Assembly: GCA_030694525.1 (NCBI GenBank)
Contig: JAUXYG010000104.1
Span: 1 to 44,317, forward strand
Origin: Legionella sp.
Lineage (GTDB): Bacteria > Pseudomonadota > Gammaproteobacteria > Legionellales > Legionellaceae
Direction of reading: 5' to 3'
Length of the DNA stretch: 44,317 nt
Below are positions 26,466 through 36,124 of the stretch, one piece after another. The position numbers and the translations under genes are program-made. How positions within the stretch are numbered: position 1 is the first letter of the stretch; the number at the start of each line of letters is the position of its first letter. A model generated the notes under the pieces. It ran no database searches. It was not told the DNA's origin and worked only from the letters and a program-made list of their open reading frames with translations.

Positions 26466-26694
26466 TGAGAATTAACTTTTGAACAATGTCCAGTAGCAGA
26501 TAGTGAGGCTATTATAACAAAAAATAAACGAAATGGCTTATAAGATAAGCGTACAAAGAGAATTAATTACGTTTAAATCAGGTTAGTTTTCATGTGATGG
26601 TTTTTAAACGTGTTGGAATTTAGCTGATCGGATAAACTGATGTGGTTCATAATTGATATTGTTCAAATTAATCTATATTAAATTTAAAAAAAGT

Positions 26695-26717
26695 ATACCG
26701 CAGACAAGCCACGGTAT
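26695..26717. repeat. Decayed copy of the dispersed hairpin element
   Basis: ATACCG...ACAAG...CGGTAT keeps the loop and outer stem of the hairpin at 39731-39751 (TACCGTGG-ACAAG-CCACGGTA), with two unpaired inner positions. It lies just beyond the 3' end of the effector-candidate gene. Confidence 0.55.
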
Positions 26718-26733
26718 AGAGATAATCACATAA

Positions 26734-28164
26734 TTAAACATTAAATGCTGAGGTATATGCCTCCTCACTTTTAGGTTCATCATCACTATTGGCTGGTGTG
26801 TGATAAATTGTTTTTGGCAAGTGGTTGTTTTTTATCTCTGATGCATCCTCGGAATTTGTGTTATTACCCTCTGTAAACTTGGCAGATTCTGTTTCCGTTA
26901 TTTGCTTTTTAATTAAGATGGAATTCTTTAAAGCAGTGTCACGGGTTTTAGTAGTAATTTTGTTACATAAGCTCATAATGGTATAAATAAAAGTTATCAG
27001 TTTATCGTAATCTACTTTAACCGGTTTAAGTTCGCCAGAATCAACCGGTTCGGGTTCGATAGATTTAACCGGTTTAAGTTCGGTAAATGATTTTACAATG
27101 TGGCTGAATAGATTGTTGTCCAGTTTAATAGTGTCATTGGCACCATTTTTACCTGGGTTGATAAGCAGGTAATCCAGGAAGCTTTTTGCACGCGAAATAT
27201 AATAATCTATTTCTTCAAATTCCTCTGAACCTAATAGAAAATTTATTCGGCGATGTAATTCAGAACCACCTATAACTCCAAAAGTCTTTGTACTTTCCTT
27301 ATTTAAAACATCTTTACTATATTGAACATTAATTTTTGCACGAATAAGGTATAAAATTCCTAATAATATAACAATTTTGTCACTTTCAAACATACTCGTT
27401 TTGCTCTCAGTGCCCTTATTAATTTTAGGTGGGTTTTTGAGTATGTTAATAAAATTTATAATTAAGCCCAGTTCCTCTTTTCTATCCAATTCAAACCAGT
27501 ACAATTTATTTTTGCTGCCAATTATCTCTGCAATAAGATCATTGAGTGTCTTTTCAAGGTCTTCAAAAGATTGAAAATTTTTGGTAAATCCTTTAGGAGC
27601 CTCTTTTGATTGAAATGAGGACAAATACTCAAATGTCTCATCCTTTGATAATTCCATTTTTTTGAATAGTTCTTCCTGCATGACATAATTTAAATTAAAA
27701 AATATTATAAGTTTATTTTTATCGATATGACTGTATGTATGTTGATCTTTAAAACCTTTGAATGGTTTATTTTCTACGAAAGAACAGTTAAGAAACTGAT
27801 TTAATTTTCGTTGCCAATTCAATAATTCTTGTGGAGCGGGTTTTTTTTCTTGCGTAATACCTAGAGTATCATTTAAACATTTAAAGATATTTTCGTTTAC
27901 CCTAACTTTAGCTTCTTTTTGAAGATCAAAATGCTTTTTAACTAACTGGACTGCCCCATACATTATTTCCATATTTTCGATGTATTCAGGACTATCTTTT
28001 GCCAAGTGTTTTATTTTCTGTTCAACATGATTAATAGTCGCATGGATAAATTTAAACTCCACTTCGATGTTTGCTTTATTAATAAGTTCATTCCTGCTAA
28101 TGACATCCCAACTATCAATAAATGTTTTCTTTAAACTTTCGAACTCTTTAAACTCAAACGTCAT
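26734..28164 (-). CDS. Candidate Dot/Icm effector or Legionella-specific helical protein
   Basis: 476 residues from the ATG at 28164, with GGAGG five bases upstream. The upstream TTG start would include that site and is rejected. The protein is mostly helical and charged, has no signal peptide and no recognised domain. Residues about 365-390 hold a duplicated ELKPVK unit. The C-terminus is a disordered, Glu-rich tail ending EEAYTSAFNV, resembling the E-block translocation signal of Dot/Icm substrates. Long intergenic gaps on both sides, a single-gene unit and a palindrome upstream also fit the pattern of effector genes. Effector status is inference. Confidence 0.55.
   Translation of the reverse strand: MTFEFKEFESLKKTFIDSWDVISRNELINKANIEVEFKFIHATINHVEQKIKHLAKDSPEYIENMEIMYGAVQLVKKHFDLQKEAKVRVNENIFKCLNDTLGITQEKKPAPQELLNWQRKLNQFLNCSFVENKPFKGFKDQHTYSHIDKNKLIIFFNLNYVMQEELFKKMELSKDETFEYLSSFQSKEAPKGFTKNFQSFEDLEKTLNDLIAEIIGSKNKLYWFELDRKEELGLIINFINILKNPPKINKGTESKTSMFESDKIVILLGILYLIRAKINVQYSKDVLNKESTKTFGVIGGSELHRRINFLLGSEEFEEIDYYISRAKSFLDYLLINPGKNGANDTIKLDNNLFSHIVKSFTELKPVKSIEPEPVDSGELKPVKVDYDKLITFIYTIMSLCNKITTKTRDTALKNSILIKKQITETESAKFTEGNNTNSEDASEIKNNHLPKTIYHTPANSDDEPKSEEAYTSAFNV
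27016..27082. repeat. In-frame 48-bp-period duplication inside the effector candidate
   Basis: A 19-bp sequence at 27016-27034 recurs exactly at 27064-27082, encoding two ELKPVK segments 16 residues apart in the linker before the C-terminal part. Confidence 0.85.
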
Positions 28165-28214
28165 GTTAACCTCCAATATTCCATAAATGGATGATGTAAG
28201 TAATTTACAGAACT

Positions 28215-28231
28215 CAGTTTAAACTAAACTG
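28215..28231. promoter_or_regulatory. Palindrome upstream of the effector candidate
   Basis: CAGTTTA-AAC-TAAACTG, a perfect 7-bp inverted repeat, lies 51 bp upstream of the start at 28164, where a regulator could act on its promoter. The binding protein is unknown. Confidence 0.4.
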
Positions 28232-28460
28232 TGTCTTTCGTCATGTATTTTCATTATACAAATCGGGATTGAAAAAATATATTTTAATTCAATAAGTTAG
28301 TGAATTTCGGTGTTGTTTTTTATAAAATAATATGTTACATCCAGTAAAAAACATTAATTAGCTGTCCCTAAGTAGTGTGTGAGCATACTTATTGATATGG
28401 TAGTGGTTTCTCGGCCCATCCCGTAGTAAAGTACACCGATTTTTACCGGCAACGCAGAAT

Positions 28461-29087
28461 ATGGCAAAGTTATACTTTTATTATGCAGCAATGAATGCAG
28501 GAAAAAGCACGGTTTTATTGCAATCGAGTCATAATTATCGAGAGCGAGGCATGCTTACCTTACTTCTGACCCCTTCCATAGATACCCGCTTCGCTTATGG
28601 GACTATTACATCACGTATTGGTTTATCAGAAGAGGCGTCGATTTTTAATCCTACAGATAACCTGTATGACCTGACCCTGCTATTACATAATAAATCCCCA
28701 TTAGCCTGTGTTTTTATAGACGAGGCACAATTTTTAACCAAAGATCAAGTGTTTCAACTAACAGAAATTACCGATCAGTTATCCATCCCGGTATTGGCTT
28801 ATGGTTTACGGACTGACTTCAAAGGAGAGCTATTTCCTGGAAGTCAGGCTCTTTTGGCCTGGGCTGATGAAATTGCGGAATTAAAAACTATTTGCCATTG
28901 TGGACGCAAAGCGACTATGAATGTGAGAATTAATCATCGTGGGGAAGTACTCGAAGAAGGGGAGCAGGTTTTGATTGGAGGAAATGAGTCTTATATTTCT
29001 GTATGTCGTCTTCATTTCAAGCGTAAAGAAGCAGATTTCAAACATCGCTATAATATATTGTTCAATAAAGATACCAATCTACTTTAA
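28461..29087 (+). CDS. tdk: Thymidine kinase
   Basis: 208 residues, typical of type II (TK1-like) thymidine kinases. It phosphorylates thymidine to dTMP in the cytoplasm. The P-loop is [11 protein letters not shown] (residues 5-15). Further landmarks are FIDEAQFL (Walker B-like), [15 protein letters not shown] (lid and thymidine contacts) and a zinc site from CHCGRKA and the late CRLH. It is followed 49 bp later by the two predicted thymidine-transporter genes, placing uptake and trapping of thymidine in one unit. Confidence 0.96.
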   Translation: MAKLYFYYAAMNAGKSTVLLQSSHNYRERGMLTLLLTPSIDTRFAYGTITSRIGLSEEASIFNPTDNLYDLTLLLHNKSPLACVFIDEAQFLTKDQVFQLTEITDQLSIPVLAYGLRTDFKGELFPGSQALLAWADEIAELKTICHCGRKATMNVRINHRGEVLEEGEQVLIGGNESYISVCRLHFKRKEADFKHRYNILFNKDTNLL

Positions 29088-29136
29088 AATTTGATATAAT
29101 TTGCCGCAACTTTTAGACCTTGATTTAGGAGTAACA

Positions 29137-30405
29137 GTGTCACATTCTGCCGCAGTGGATTCGAGGGTTTTTGTGCCTCGTGGTGACTTGATGGCATGGA
29201 TTGTTTGCCTCTCTGCTGGTCTCTTCTTTTTATATGAATTTTTTCAATTAAATATTTTTGACGTTATAAATCAACCCTTACGCGATGAATTTCATTTGAA
29301 TGCCACCCAATTAAGCTGGATGTCCAGTGCTTATTTGTGGGCAGACATTCTTTTTCTTCTCCCTGCTGGTATCATTCTGGATCGATTTTCAACCCGAACA
29401 GTTATTATTACCGCTATGACGGTTTGTGTCATAGGTACTGTAGGTTTTGCTTTAACTCATTCATTTTTTCTTGCATCCTTTTTTCATTTTTTATCCGGTA
29501 TCGGAAATGCGTTCTGCTTTTTATCCTGTATTGTTTTAGTATCACACTGGTTCCCTCCGCGAAGACAAGCTCTGGTTATAGGCTCTTTAGTAACTATGGC
29601 CTTTATCGGCGGCATGATGGCGCATACTCCATTCGCTTATCTTAACGAGTTGTTCGGTTGGCGTCAGGCTCTGTTAATCGATGGGGCAGTGGGCGCTCTT
29701 TTATTATTATGGATTTATTTAATCGTTCAGGACAGACCCATTGGTGCACCTGTTCGTAGTCAAGTTAGTCAGGAAAGTCCTTTGCCTGGCTTTCTCAATG
29801 CTTTATCCAATCCCCAAAATTGGCTGGCCGGTTTATTTACTTCTTTTTTAAATTTGCCAATTATGGTTTTATGCGCTCTATGGGGTGCAACATATCTTCA
29901 GGTGGTGCATGGTTTATCTGAGATTGCTGCAAGTAATGTAGTCAGTATGATATTTATAGGAAGTATTATTGGTTGTCCTGTTGTAGGATGGTTATCCGAC
30001 ACACAAGGACGACGCAAACCTTTAATGATCATTGGTGCAGCCGCTACATTAATAACGGTTATCCCTTTATTTCTGGAAATGTCCTTATCCTCAGTGACTT
30101 TGAGTATACTGTTTTTTGCTTTAGGGTTTTTTACCAGCACCCAGGTAATTTCCTATCCTTTAATTGCGGAAAGTAATACTGCAGATAATACTGGTGCTTC
30201 TACAGGAATTGCTTCTGTGATTATTATGGGCGGTGGGGGCGTGGGTCAGGTATTATTTGGATGGCTGATGAGTCATCATGCAACTGCTTCAGGAATAAAT
30301 TATTCTGTTGCTGATTTTCAATTTGCAATGTGGATATTTCCAATTGCGGCAATCGCAGCTTTAATCGCGGTGTTATTGACTCGTGAAACGTACTGCAAAC
30401 GATAA
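29137..30405 (+). CDS. phtC: MFS transporter, probable thymidine transporter PhtC
   Basis: 422 residues from a GTG at 29137, with TTAGGAG five bases upstream. Twelve membrane helices can be traced. The first helix region has FFLYEFFQLNIF, and the loop after helix 2-3 carries DRFSTR, the MFS signature region. It belongs to the Legionella Pht (phagosomal transporter) group, whose members bring amino acids or nucleosides to intracellular bacteria. In L. pneumophila the adjacent PhtC and PhtD were reported to support thymidine salvage, and the tdk neighbour here matches. Which paralogue is C and which is D is assigned by gene order. Confidence 0.8.
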   Translation: MSHSAAVDSRVFVPRGDLMAWIVCLSAGLFFLYEFFQLNIFDVINQPLRDEFHLNATQLSWMSSAYLWADILFLLPAGIILDRFSTRTVIITAMTVCVIGTVGFALTHSFFLASFFHFLSGIGNAFCFLSCIVLVSHWFPPRRQALVIGSLVTMAFIGGMMAHTPFAYLNELFGWRQALLIDGAVGALLLLWIYLIVQDRPIGAPVRSQVSQESPLPGFLNALSNPQNWLAGLFTSFLNLPIMVLCALWGATYLQVVHGLSEIAASNVVSMIFIGSIIGCPVVGWLSDTQGRRKPLMIIGAAATLITVIPLFLEMSLSSVTLSILFFALGFFTSTQVISYPLIAESNTADNTGASTGIASVIIMGGGGVGQVLFGWLMSHHATASGINYSVADFQFAMWIFPIAAIAALIAVLLTRETYCKR

Positions 30406-30422
30406 GGTTGAGGAGTAGGTTA

Positions 30423-31706
30423 GTGATGCAAACAGTGGATAATTTAAGTGTTTATGATGATTTTAAGTCCTCATTGTTACCTTGGCTTGTGTGTTTTGCC
30501 GCAACAATGTTTTTCTTTTATGAGTTTATTCAGGGGAATATGTTTGCATCGATAGCTGCAAATATCATGCAGGACTATCATATTCAAGCCGATAAAATGG
30601 CCTATTTATCCAGCATTTACTATTTATCCAATGTAATCTTTTTATTTATTGCCGGTATGGTTCTTGATCGATTTTCAATCAAAAATACTATATTAATAGC
30701 CATGTTTTTTTGTGTACTCAGCACTTTTGTACTCGCTTTTTCACATTCTTTTTACATCGCTTTATTTTGTCGTTTTGTCACCGGGATAGGTAGTGCTTTT
30801 TGTTTTCTCGGCCCCGTACGATTGGCATCACATTGGTTTCCTCCCAAACGAATGGCTTTAGTTACTGGTGCTATAGTTACAGTAGCGATGACTGGAGGAA
30901 TGTTAGCGCAATATCCTTTAACCAAATTGGTAGCTTATGTCGGATGGCGCCAGGCCGTGCAGGACGTGGGTATTTTGGGATTGGTCATGTTGGTATTTAT
31001 GATCTTTTGGATTAAAGAGCGGCCTGAAGTTGCGGTGAAAGAAGAAGGAGAGCCTATCCAGGTTCTGGTGGCAGCGAAAAAGGCTTATCTAAATCCTCAA
31101 TATTTACGTGCCGCGTTTTATACAAGCCTGATGAATATGGCCATTGCCGTTTTTGGTGCAATGATGGGAACTTTGTATCTGGAGCAACGTTTAAGTATTG
31201 GGGCTGAACAGGCAGCAATGATAAACGGGATGCTATTTTTTGGTGCGATTATAGGCGCTCCTTTAGTTGGATGGATATCTGACAAAGCCGGTTTAAGGAT
31301 TTTGCCCATGAAAATTGGAGTACTTGCCTCCATGCTTACCTTGGTTGCTATTCTTTATTTGCCAGTTTCCGTATCTCAGATGACGATATTATTCTTTTTA
31401 TTAGGATTATTTACTTCAGCACAAGTAATTAGTTATGCACTTGTCGCAGAGAGTAGTTCTCCCATGATGACCGCGACTGCAGTGAGTGTCATATCCATTT
31501 TGACTCAAGGGGGTTACCTTGTTTATCAAAATTTATTCAGCACCTTGTTAACAAAACAGGGCGGTATGCATCTCATTGATGGTATTCCTGTTTACAATCT
31601 GGCTGCCTATCAATATGCAGCAGTGATATTGCCCTTAGGGTTATTAATTGCATATTTTATGCTCTTTGGTTTAAGAGAAACTCGTTGCCAACAGGTTGAG
31701 CAATGA
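30423..31706 (+). CDS. phtD: MFS transporter, probable thymidine transporter PhtD
   Basis: 427 residues from GTG 30423 (AGGAG seven bases upstream); ATG 30426 is equally possible. A paralogue of the preceding gene: [12 protein letters not shown] and LDRFSIKNT align with its counterparts, so the pair arose by tandem duplication. Twelve helices are expected in the inner membrane. The gap to phtC is 17 bp, and its stop overlaps the deoB start as ATGA, so tdk-phtC-phtD-deoB reads as one nucleoside-salvage operon. Confidence 0.8.
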   Translation: MMQTVDNLSVYDDFKSSLLPWLVCFAATMFFFYEFIQGNMFASIAANIMQDYHIQADKMAYLSSIYYLSNVIFLFIAGMVLDRFSIKNTILIAMFFCVLSTFVLAFSHSFYIALFCRFVTGIGSAFCFLGPVRLASHWFPPKRMALVTGAIVTVAMTGGMLAQYPLTKLVAYVGWRQAVQDVGILGLVMLVFMIFWIKERPEVAVKEEGEPIQVLVAAKKAYLNPQYLRAAFYTSLMNMAIAVFGAMMGTLYLEQRLSIGAEQAAMINGMLFFGAIIGAPLVGWISDKAGLRILPMKIGVLASMLTLVAILYLPVSVSQMTILFFLLGLFTSAQVISYALVAESSSPMMTATAVSVISILTQGGYLVYQNLFSTLLTKQGGMHLIDGIPVYNLAAYQYAAVILPLGLLIAYFMLFGLRETRCQQVEQ

Positions 31707-32932
31707 GGGGCTCGGGGCGCGTCTGTATTTTATTAATGGATTCATTTGGTATTGGTGCAAGTCTTGATGCCCCATCCTATGGGGACGAGGGCGCTAATAC
31801 ATTTGTTCACATTCATGAGTTTTGTGAACGTGGAGAGGGTGACACAGCCTATCGTCAGGGACCATTAACACTTCCCAATTTAGCCAAGCGTGGTTTGTAT
31901 CATGCTGCTGTAGCAAGCTCTGGCTTAAAATTTATAGATTTATCATCGTTACCCGAACCGCAGAGTTATTATGGTTACGCGGTAGAACAAAGCCTGGGTA
32001 AGGATACACCCAGTGGCCATTGGGAAATCGGTGGCGTTCCTGTGACTTTTGAATGGGGTTATTTTCCGGATCATCCCAAGTGTTTCCCTCCTGAATTAAT
32101 AGAAGCTTTCCTTAAAAAAACGGGTTTACCAGGTGTCTTGGGTGAAAAGCATGCTTCTGGCACGACCATACTTGAAGAGTTAGGTGATGAGCATCTTCGC
32201 ACGGGTAAACCTATAGTATATACCTCAGCTGATAGTGTATTCCAAATCGCAGCTCATGAAGAAGCATTTGGCTTGCAACGTCTCTATGATGTGTGCGCCA
32301 TAGCTCGGGATTTAGTTGATGAATACCAAATTGGTCGGGTTATTGCCCGTCCTTTTACCGGAACTTCCGGATCTTATAAACGCACCGCAAATCGGAAAGA
32401 TTATGCAACGTTACCTCCCGAACATACTTTATTGGATTATCTTAAAGAGGCAGGGCGTGAAGTAATTGCGATAGGCAAGATTGCGGATATTTATGCGCAT
32501 CAGGGAGTAACTCAAACCATTAAAGCGGATGGTAATATGGCTTTATTTGATGCAACTCTTGCTGCAATGAATACTGCGCCCGCAGGAAGTCTTGTTTTTA
32601 CCAATTTTGTGGATTTTGATTCCTCTTACGGGCATCGACGTGATACGGCAGGATACGCTCATGCATTGGAGCTTTTTGATAAACGTTTGCCTGAGCTTGA
32701 TGCGTTGCTAAAGCCTGATGATTTAGTGGTTATTGCCGCTGATCACGGATGCGATCCCACTCTTCCAGGTTCGGATCATACCCGCGAACACATTCCTGCC
32801 CTGGTTTATGGACCTGGTCTTGGGAGTCGCTTTATCGGACGACGCGATACTTTTGCAGATATTGGTCAAAGTATTGCAGAGTATCTTGAGATAGATCCTT
32901 TAAATTACGGAATTTCATTTCTTAAAAAATAA
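31703..32932 (+). CDS. deoB: Phosphopentomutase
   Basis: 409 residues, the usual length. It interconverts (deoxy)ribose 1-phosphate and 5-phosphate in nucleoside breakdown. Alkaline-phosphatase-superfamily signatures include [13 protein letters not shown] with the first metal Asp, [10 protein letters not shown] with the phosphothreonine site, [12 protein letters not shown], and a C-terminal [20 protein letters not shown] holding several metal ligands. It overlaps phtD by 4 bp, linking thymidine uptake to use of the deoxyribose moiety. Confidence 0.97.
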   Translation: MRGSGRVCILLMDSFGIGASLDAPSYGDEGANTFVHIHEFCERGEGDTAYRQGPLTLPNLAKRGLYHAAVASSGLKFIDLSSLPEPQSYYGYAVEQSLGKDTPSGHWEIGGVPVTFEWGYFPDHPKCFPPELIEAFLKKTGLPGVLGEKHASGTTILEELGDEHLRTGKPIVYTSADSVFQIAAHEEAFGLQRLYDVCAIARDLVDEYQIGRVIARPFTGTSGSYKRTANRKDYATLPPEHTLLDYLKEAGREVIAIGKIADIYAHQGVTQTIKADGNMALFDATLAAMNTAPAGSLVFTNFVDFDSSYGHRRDTAGYAHALELFDKRLPELDALLKPDDLVVIAADHGCDPTLPGSDHTREHIPALVYGPGLGSRFIGRRDTFADIGQSIAEYLEIDPLNYGISFLKK

Positions 32933-33038
32933 TAGGCAAGTTAGTTGGATATAGAATTGGGCTATTCCTCATCGTAGTCCATAATAGCAAAGCGTATTAC
33001 GGGGACATTTATCCAGCTCAGCAGGCGTCCTTGCAACT

Positions 33039-33066
33039 CCCGTATTACGACTTCGTCTAATACGGG
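33039..33066. repeat. Hairpin in the deoB-hslV gap
   Basis: CCCGTATTA (33039-33047) pairs perfectly with TAATACGGG (33058-33066) over a 10-base loop. Related GTATTACG and AAAGCGTA fragments occur elsewhere in this 303-bp gap, which otherwise holds no gene. It may be a dispersed repeat or a transcription stop for the upstream operon, although no T-run follows. Confidence 0.5.
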
Positions 33067-33174
33067 CTACCAATTTTGGGGCGATTTGCCCATATTAGAC
33101 AAAGCGTAAGACTGAATTTATATCTACGCCCGGGTATTCATTCTCTTAAAATGGTTAGTATTTTTTCCTTAACC

Positions 33175-33204
33175 CATTGATTTTTTATTTATCATCCCCA
33201 CTTA
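33175..33204 (+). promoter_or_regulatory. Putative heat-shock (sigma-32) promoter of hslVU
   Basis: CATTGATTT (33175-33183) and CCCCACTTA (33196-33204) resemble the sigma-32 consensus (CTTGAA and CCCCATnT) with about 13 bp between. The -10-like box is 32 bp before the hslV start. hslVU is a heat-shock operon in other gammaproteobacteria. The match is by eye. Confidence 0.5.
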
Positions 33205-33235
33205 CATTTTTTAAGTTTGATGAGAGGATTAAATT

Positions 33236-33784
33236 TTGGAACAGTTTCGTGGGACAACAATACTTTCAGTAAGACGCGGTAATCAGGTAGTCATAGGTGG
33301 GGATGGGCAGGTTACCTTGGGTAATACGGTAATGAAGGGAAATGCGCGCAAAGTCAGAAGATTATATAAGGATAAAGTGATCGCAGGATTTGCAGGAGGG
33401 ACTGCTGATGCATTTACTCTTTTTGAACGATTTGAAAGCAAACTTGAAATGCATCAAGGTCATTTGGTGAGAGCGGCGGTTGAACTTGCGAAAGATTGGC
33501 GAACGGACCGTATTTTACGCCGACTTGAAGCGGTTCTCGCTGTAGCTGATAGCAAAGCATCTCTGATTATTACCGGTAATGGGGATGTGATTGAGCCGGA
33601 AGAGAGTTTGATTGCAATTGGTTCTGGAGGTCCTTTTGCACAGGCAGCTGCGCGTGCTTTAATGGAAAATACCCAATTATCTGCTAAAGAAATAGTGCAA
33701 AAAGCATTAACCATAGCAGGTGAGATCTGTATTTATACTAACAATCATTTAACCATAGAAGAATTAAACGATGACAGCAAATAA
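33236..33784 (+). CDS. hslV: ATP-dependent protease, proteolytic subunit HslV (ClpQ)
   Basis: 182 residues from a TTG start, with AGAGGA upstream. HslV is the threonine peptidase of the HslUV protease. After the short propeptide MEQFRG the mature protein would begin TTILSV, placing the catalytic N-terminal Thr. Also visible are GGDGQVTLG and an IGSGGPFA loop lining the active site. It overlaps hslU by 14 bp. A sigma-32-like promoter lies upstream. Confidence 0.97.
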   Translation: MEQFRGTTILSVRRGNQVVIGGDGQVTLGNTVMKGNARKVRRLYKDKVIAGFAGGTADAFTLFERFESKLEMHQGHLVRAAVELAKDWRTDRILRRLEAVLAVADSKASLIITGNGDVIEPEESLIAIGSGGPFAQAAARALMENTQLSAKEIVQKALTIAGEICIYTNNHLTIEELNDDSK

Positions 33785-35114
33785 CAGCACAGTGATGACT
33801 CCTCGTGAAATTGTGCAGGAGTTAAATAAACATATTATTGGCCAGGATGATGCGAAACGCGCTGTAGCAATAGCACTTCGCAATCGGTGGCGTCGCATGA
33901 AAATTCAGGATCCGGTTTTACGTAATGAAATCATGCCTAAAAATATATTGATGATTGGCCCAACAGGGGTGGGCAAAACAGAAATTGCCCGTCGGCTAGC
34001 TAAATTGGCTCATGCTCCGTTTATCAAAGTAGAAGCAACCAAATTTACTGAAGTAGGTTATGTTGGCAGGGATGTGGATTCCATACTTCGAGATTTAACG
34101 GATATAGCTATCAAACAGGAACGTGAGTATGCGATGAAAAAAGTATCTCATCTCGCTGAGGATGCTGCCGAAAACCGCATATTGGATGTATTGCTTCCAC
34201 CTGCGCGTGGAACTTTAACTCCTGGAGAAAAAGATACTACAGCGCGCCAGGTATTTCGTAAGCAATTACGTGAAGGTACCCTGGACGACAATGAAATTGA
34301 AATTGATGTGGCCGCAGCCCAGGTGGGTATTGAGATTATGTCACCCCCTGGGATGGAGGAAATGACCAGTCAACTCCAGTCTATGTTTCAACAGGTTGGT
34401 AACCAACGAACCAAAACCCGCAAAATGTCTATTGCCAAGGCAATGAAAATTATTAAAGAAGAAGAAGCAGCCAAACTGATAAATGAAGATGATATTAAAT
34501 TAAAAGCCATAGAAAGTGTGGAACAAAACGGTATTGTCTTTATTGATGAATTAGATAAAGTCGCAAAACGAAGTGAAAACAGTGGCGGTGGAGATGTATC
34601 GCGTGAAGGAGTACAGCGTGACCTGTTGCCCCTGGTTGAAGGGACTACAGTTTCCACGAAGTATGGCATGGTTAAGTCGGATCATGTCTTATTTATTGCC
34701 TCTGGAGCATTTCATGTAGCGAAACCTTCTGATCTTATTGCCGAGTTACAGGGTCGATTACCGATTAGGGTGGAGCTCTCTGCGTTATCAGTAGAGGATT
34801 TTGTGCGCATTCTAACTGAGCCTAGTGCTTCGTTAACGTTACAATATACTGCATTAATGGATACGGAAGGATTAAAACTGGATTTTGAAGAGTCCGGAAT
34901 TCGTCGCATTGCTGAAGTTGCATGGCAAGTTAATGAACGGATGGAAAATATCGGAGCTCGCAGACTTTATACCGTTATGGAAAGGTTACTCGAAGTTGTT
35001 TCTTTTGAAGCAACTGATAAGTCTGGCGAAACAGTCCTTATCGATAAAGCCTACGTAGATAAAAATTTAGGCCAGCTCGTTGCTGATGAGGATTTGGCTC
35101 GTTATATACTATAA
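33771..35114 (+). CDS. hslU: ATP-dependent protease, ATPase subunit HslU (ClpY)
   Basis: 447 residues. The AAA+ unfoldase feeds substrates into HslV. The N-terminus [20 protein letters not shown] is typical. Walker A is GPTGVGKTE near 64, the pore-loop motif GYVGRD lies near 91, the I-domain spans about 110-240, Walker B is IVFIDELDK near 255, and sensor 2 is the late [14 protein letters not shown]. The C-terminal LARYIL is the tail that docks into HslV. A strong terminator follows. Confidence 0.98.
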   Translation: MTANNSTVMTPREIVQELNKHIIGQDDAKRAVAIALRNRWRRMKIQDPVLRNEIMPKNILMIGPTGVGKTEIARRLAKLAHAPFIKVEATKFTEVGYVGRDVDSILRDLTDIAIKQEREYAMKKVSHLAEDAAENRILDVLLPPARGTLTPGEKDTTARQVFRKQLREGTLDDNEIEIDVAAAQVGIEIMSPPGMEEMTSQLQSMFQQVGNQRTKTRKMSIAKAMKIIKEEEAAKLINEDDIKLKAIESVEQNGIVFIDELDKVAKRSENSGGGDVSREGVQRDLLPLVEGTTVSTKYGMVKSDHVLFIASGAFHVAKPSDLIAELQGRLPIRVELSALSVEDFVRILTEPSASLTLQYTALMDTEGLKLDFEESGIRRIAEVAWQVNERMENIGARRLYTVMERLLEVVSFEATDKSGETVLIDKAYVDKNLGQLVADEDLARYIL

Positions 35115-35125
35115 TTAGTTTTTAT

Positions 35126-35164
35126 AAGACTCAATGAGTAATTGGCTCATTGAGTCTTTATTTT
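35126..35164 (+). terminator. Terminator of hslVU
   Basis: AAGACTCAATGAG (35126-35138) pairs perfectly with CTCATTGAGTCTT (35146-35158) over a 7-base loop, followed by T-rich sequence. It starts 12 bp after the hslU stop. Confidence 0.9.
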
Positions 35165-35250
35165 ATTTTTTGAAATGTCTTCTGGTAAATTTCCCTAATT
35201 ATGTGTAATTCTTAAAGTGTTCCAAGATGAATTATTCAAGGAGGAATTGC

Positions 35251-35637
35251 ATGCACAGTTTAATTTCACGTTCCAGTCCTACTTTTTTTAAAAATCCACC
35301 CGGTGCAGTTTTTGATAACTATCAAAAGATCTGGAAGCAGACACACTCTTTGTCGCACATTACTAAAATCAAAGCACTACTAAAGGAATACACTAAAGGA
35401 GACTCCTTTTTTATCGCATTGATAGGACGCATTGTTACTGGTCATTGGAATCGGCATCATGTCAAAAAAATTAATCAATTGCTTAAAATGAAATATGAGT
35501 CTGTTGATGAACTTATTTATGATTTGAAGCAAATAAAACGAAAACCCGGAGGGGAGCTTGATCGATGTATCCAGTTTATTGAACAGAAAATAGATGAGAG
35601 GCACCATTATTTTAATAAGAACGTTAAATTTAGATAA
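35251..35637 (+). CDS. Small basic protein of unknown function
   Basis: 128 residues from ATG 35251, chosen because AAGGAGGA lies about eight bases upstream; the ATG at 35227 has no such site. The sequence is basic and helical (KIKALLKEYTKGD; VDELIYDLKQIKRKPGGELD), with no signal peptide or membrane helix. It resembles small Legionella proteins of the DUF5617 type, but this is a weak impression. It stands alone after the hslVU terminator. Confidence 0.65.
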   Translation: MHSLISRSSPTFFKNPPGAVFDNYQKIWKQTHSLSHITKIKALLKEYTKGDSFFIALIGRIVTGHWNRHHVKKINQLLKMKYESVDELIYDLKQIKRKPGGELDRCIQFIEQKIDERHHYFNKNVKFR

Positions 35638-35799
35638 AGGTTTAAGCTCTAATAAAGCCGAAGAAGCCCTTATGCTTGATCAGTGCTCCTGTTCATTATA
35701 GCAAAGTGCCCCTCGGTGGTGCTTAAACTGCTTTAACCCTCCGTGTACTGAGGAACCTTAATAATTTTATGTTTTTTTATAACGCACAATGATTTATTT

Positions 35800-35886
35800 G
35801 TCATCCCCATGCAGATGGGGAACCATTCAAATATTTAGCAAAGTGCCACTTCATTGAATAGATCCCCGCCGGCGCGGGGAAGACAA
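35800..35886. repeat. Pair of inverted dispersed-hairpin elements
   Basis: GTCATCCCC...GGGGAACCATTCAA (35800-35829) and, inverted, TTGAATAGATCCCC...GGGGAAGACAA (35852-35886) are members of one family with different inner stems (ATGCAGAT against GCCGGCGC). Each folds into a short hairpin, and the two can also pair with each other. Such GTCATCCCCGC-type repeats are common between genes in Proteobacteria. Confidence 0.6.
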
Positions 35887-36020
35887 TTAATCAATTGACA
35901 ACATAATTGTACATTAAAAATTATGAAGGGATACCTTAATTTCACAAACGAAGTGCACGGGGAAGACAACTCTTTAATTGACACCATTATTGTGCCTGGG
36001 ATACTTCAGTTCGTGGAGGA
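35876..36020. repeat. Imperfect ~83-bp tandem duplication in the intergenic region
   Basis: GGGGAAGACAA followed by AATTGACAACATAATTGT (from about 35876) recurs as GGGGAAGACAA and AATTGACACCATTATTGT 83 bp later, and GGGATACCTTAATTTCAC matches GGGATACTTCAGTTCGTG. No gene is seen in 35638-36124. Confidence 0.6.
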
Positions 36021-36124
36021 CTGAGCTATCCTGCTCTCTTTAATAATGGAGCGTCCGCAGGATATAGATTATAAATATTGCCCTAAAGCAAACTTGCTGA
36101 TATCAATGGTAATTTAAGTTTTTC

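Noticed and set aside
35801..35970. Possible CRISPR type I-E repeats (GTTCCCC...GGGGATGA-like)
   Set aside because: The copies are inverted relative to each other, spacing is irregular (60 and 83 bp), the 'spacer' DNA is itself repeated, and no cas genes are nearby.
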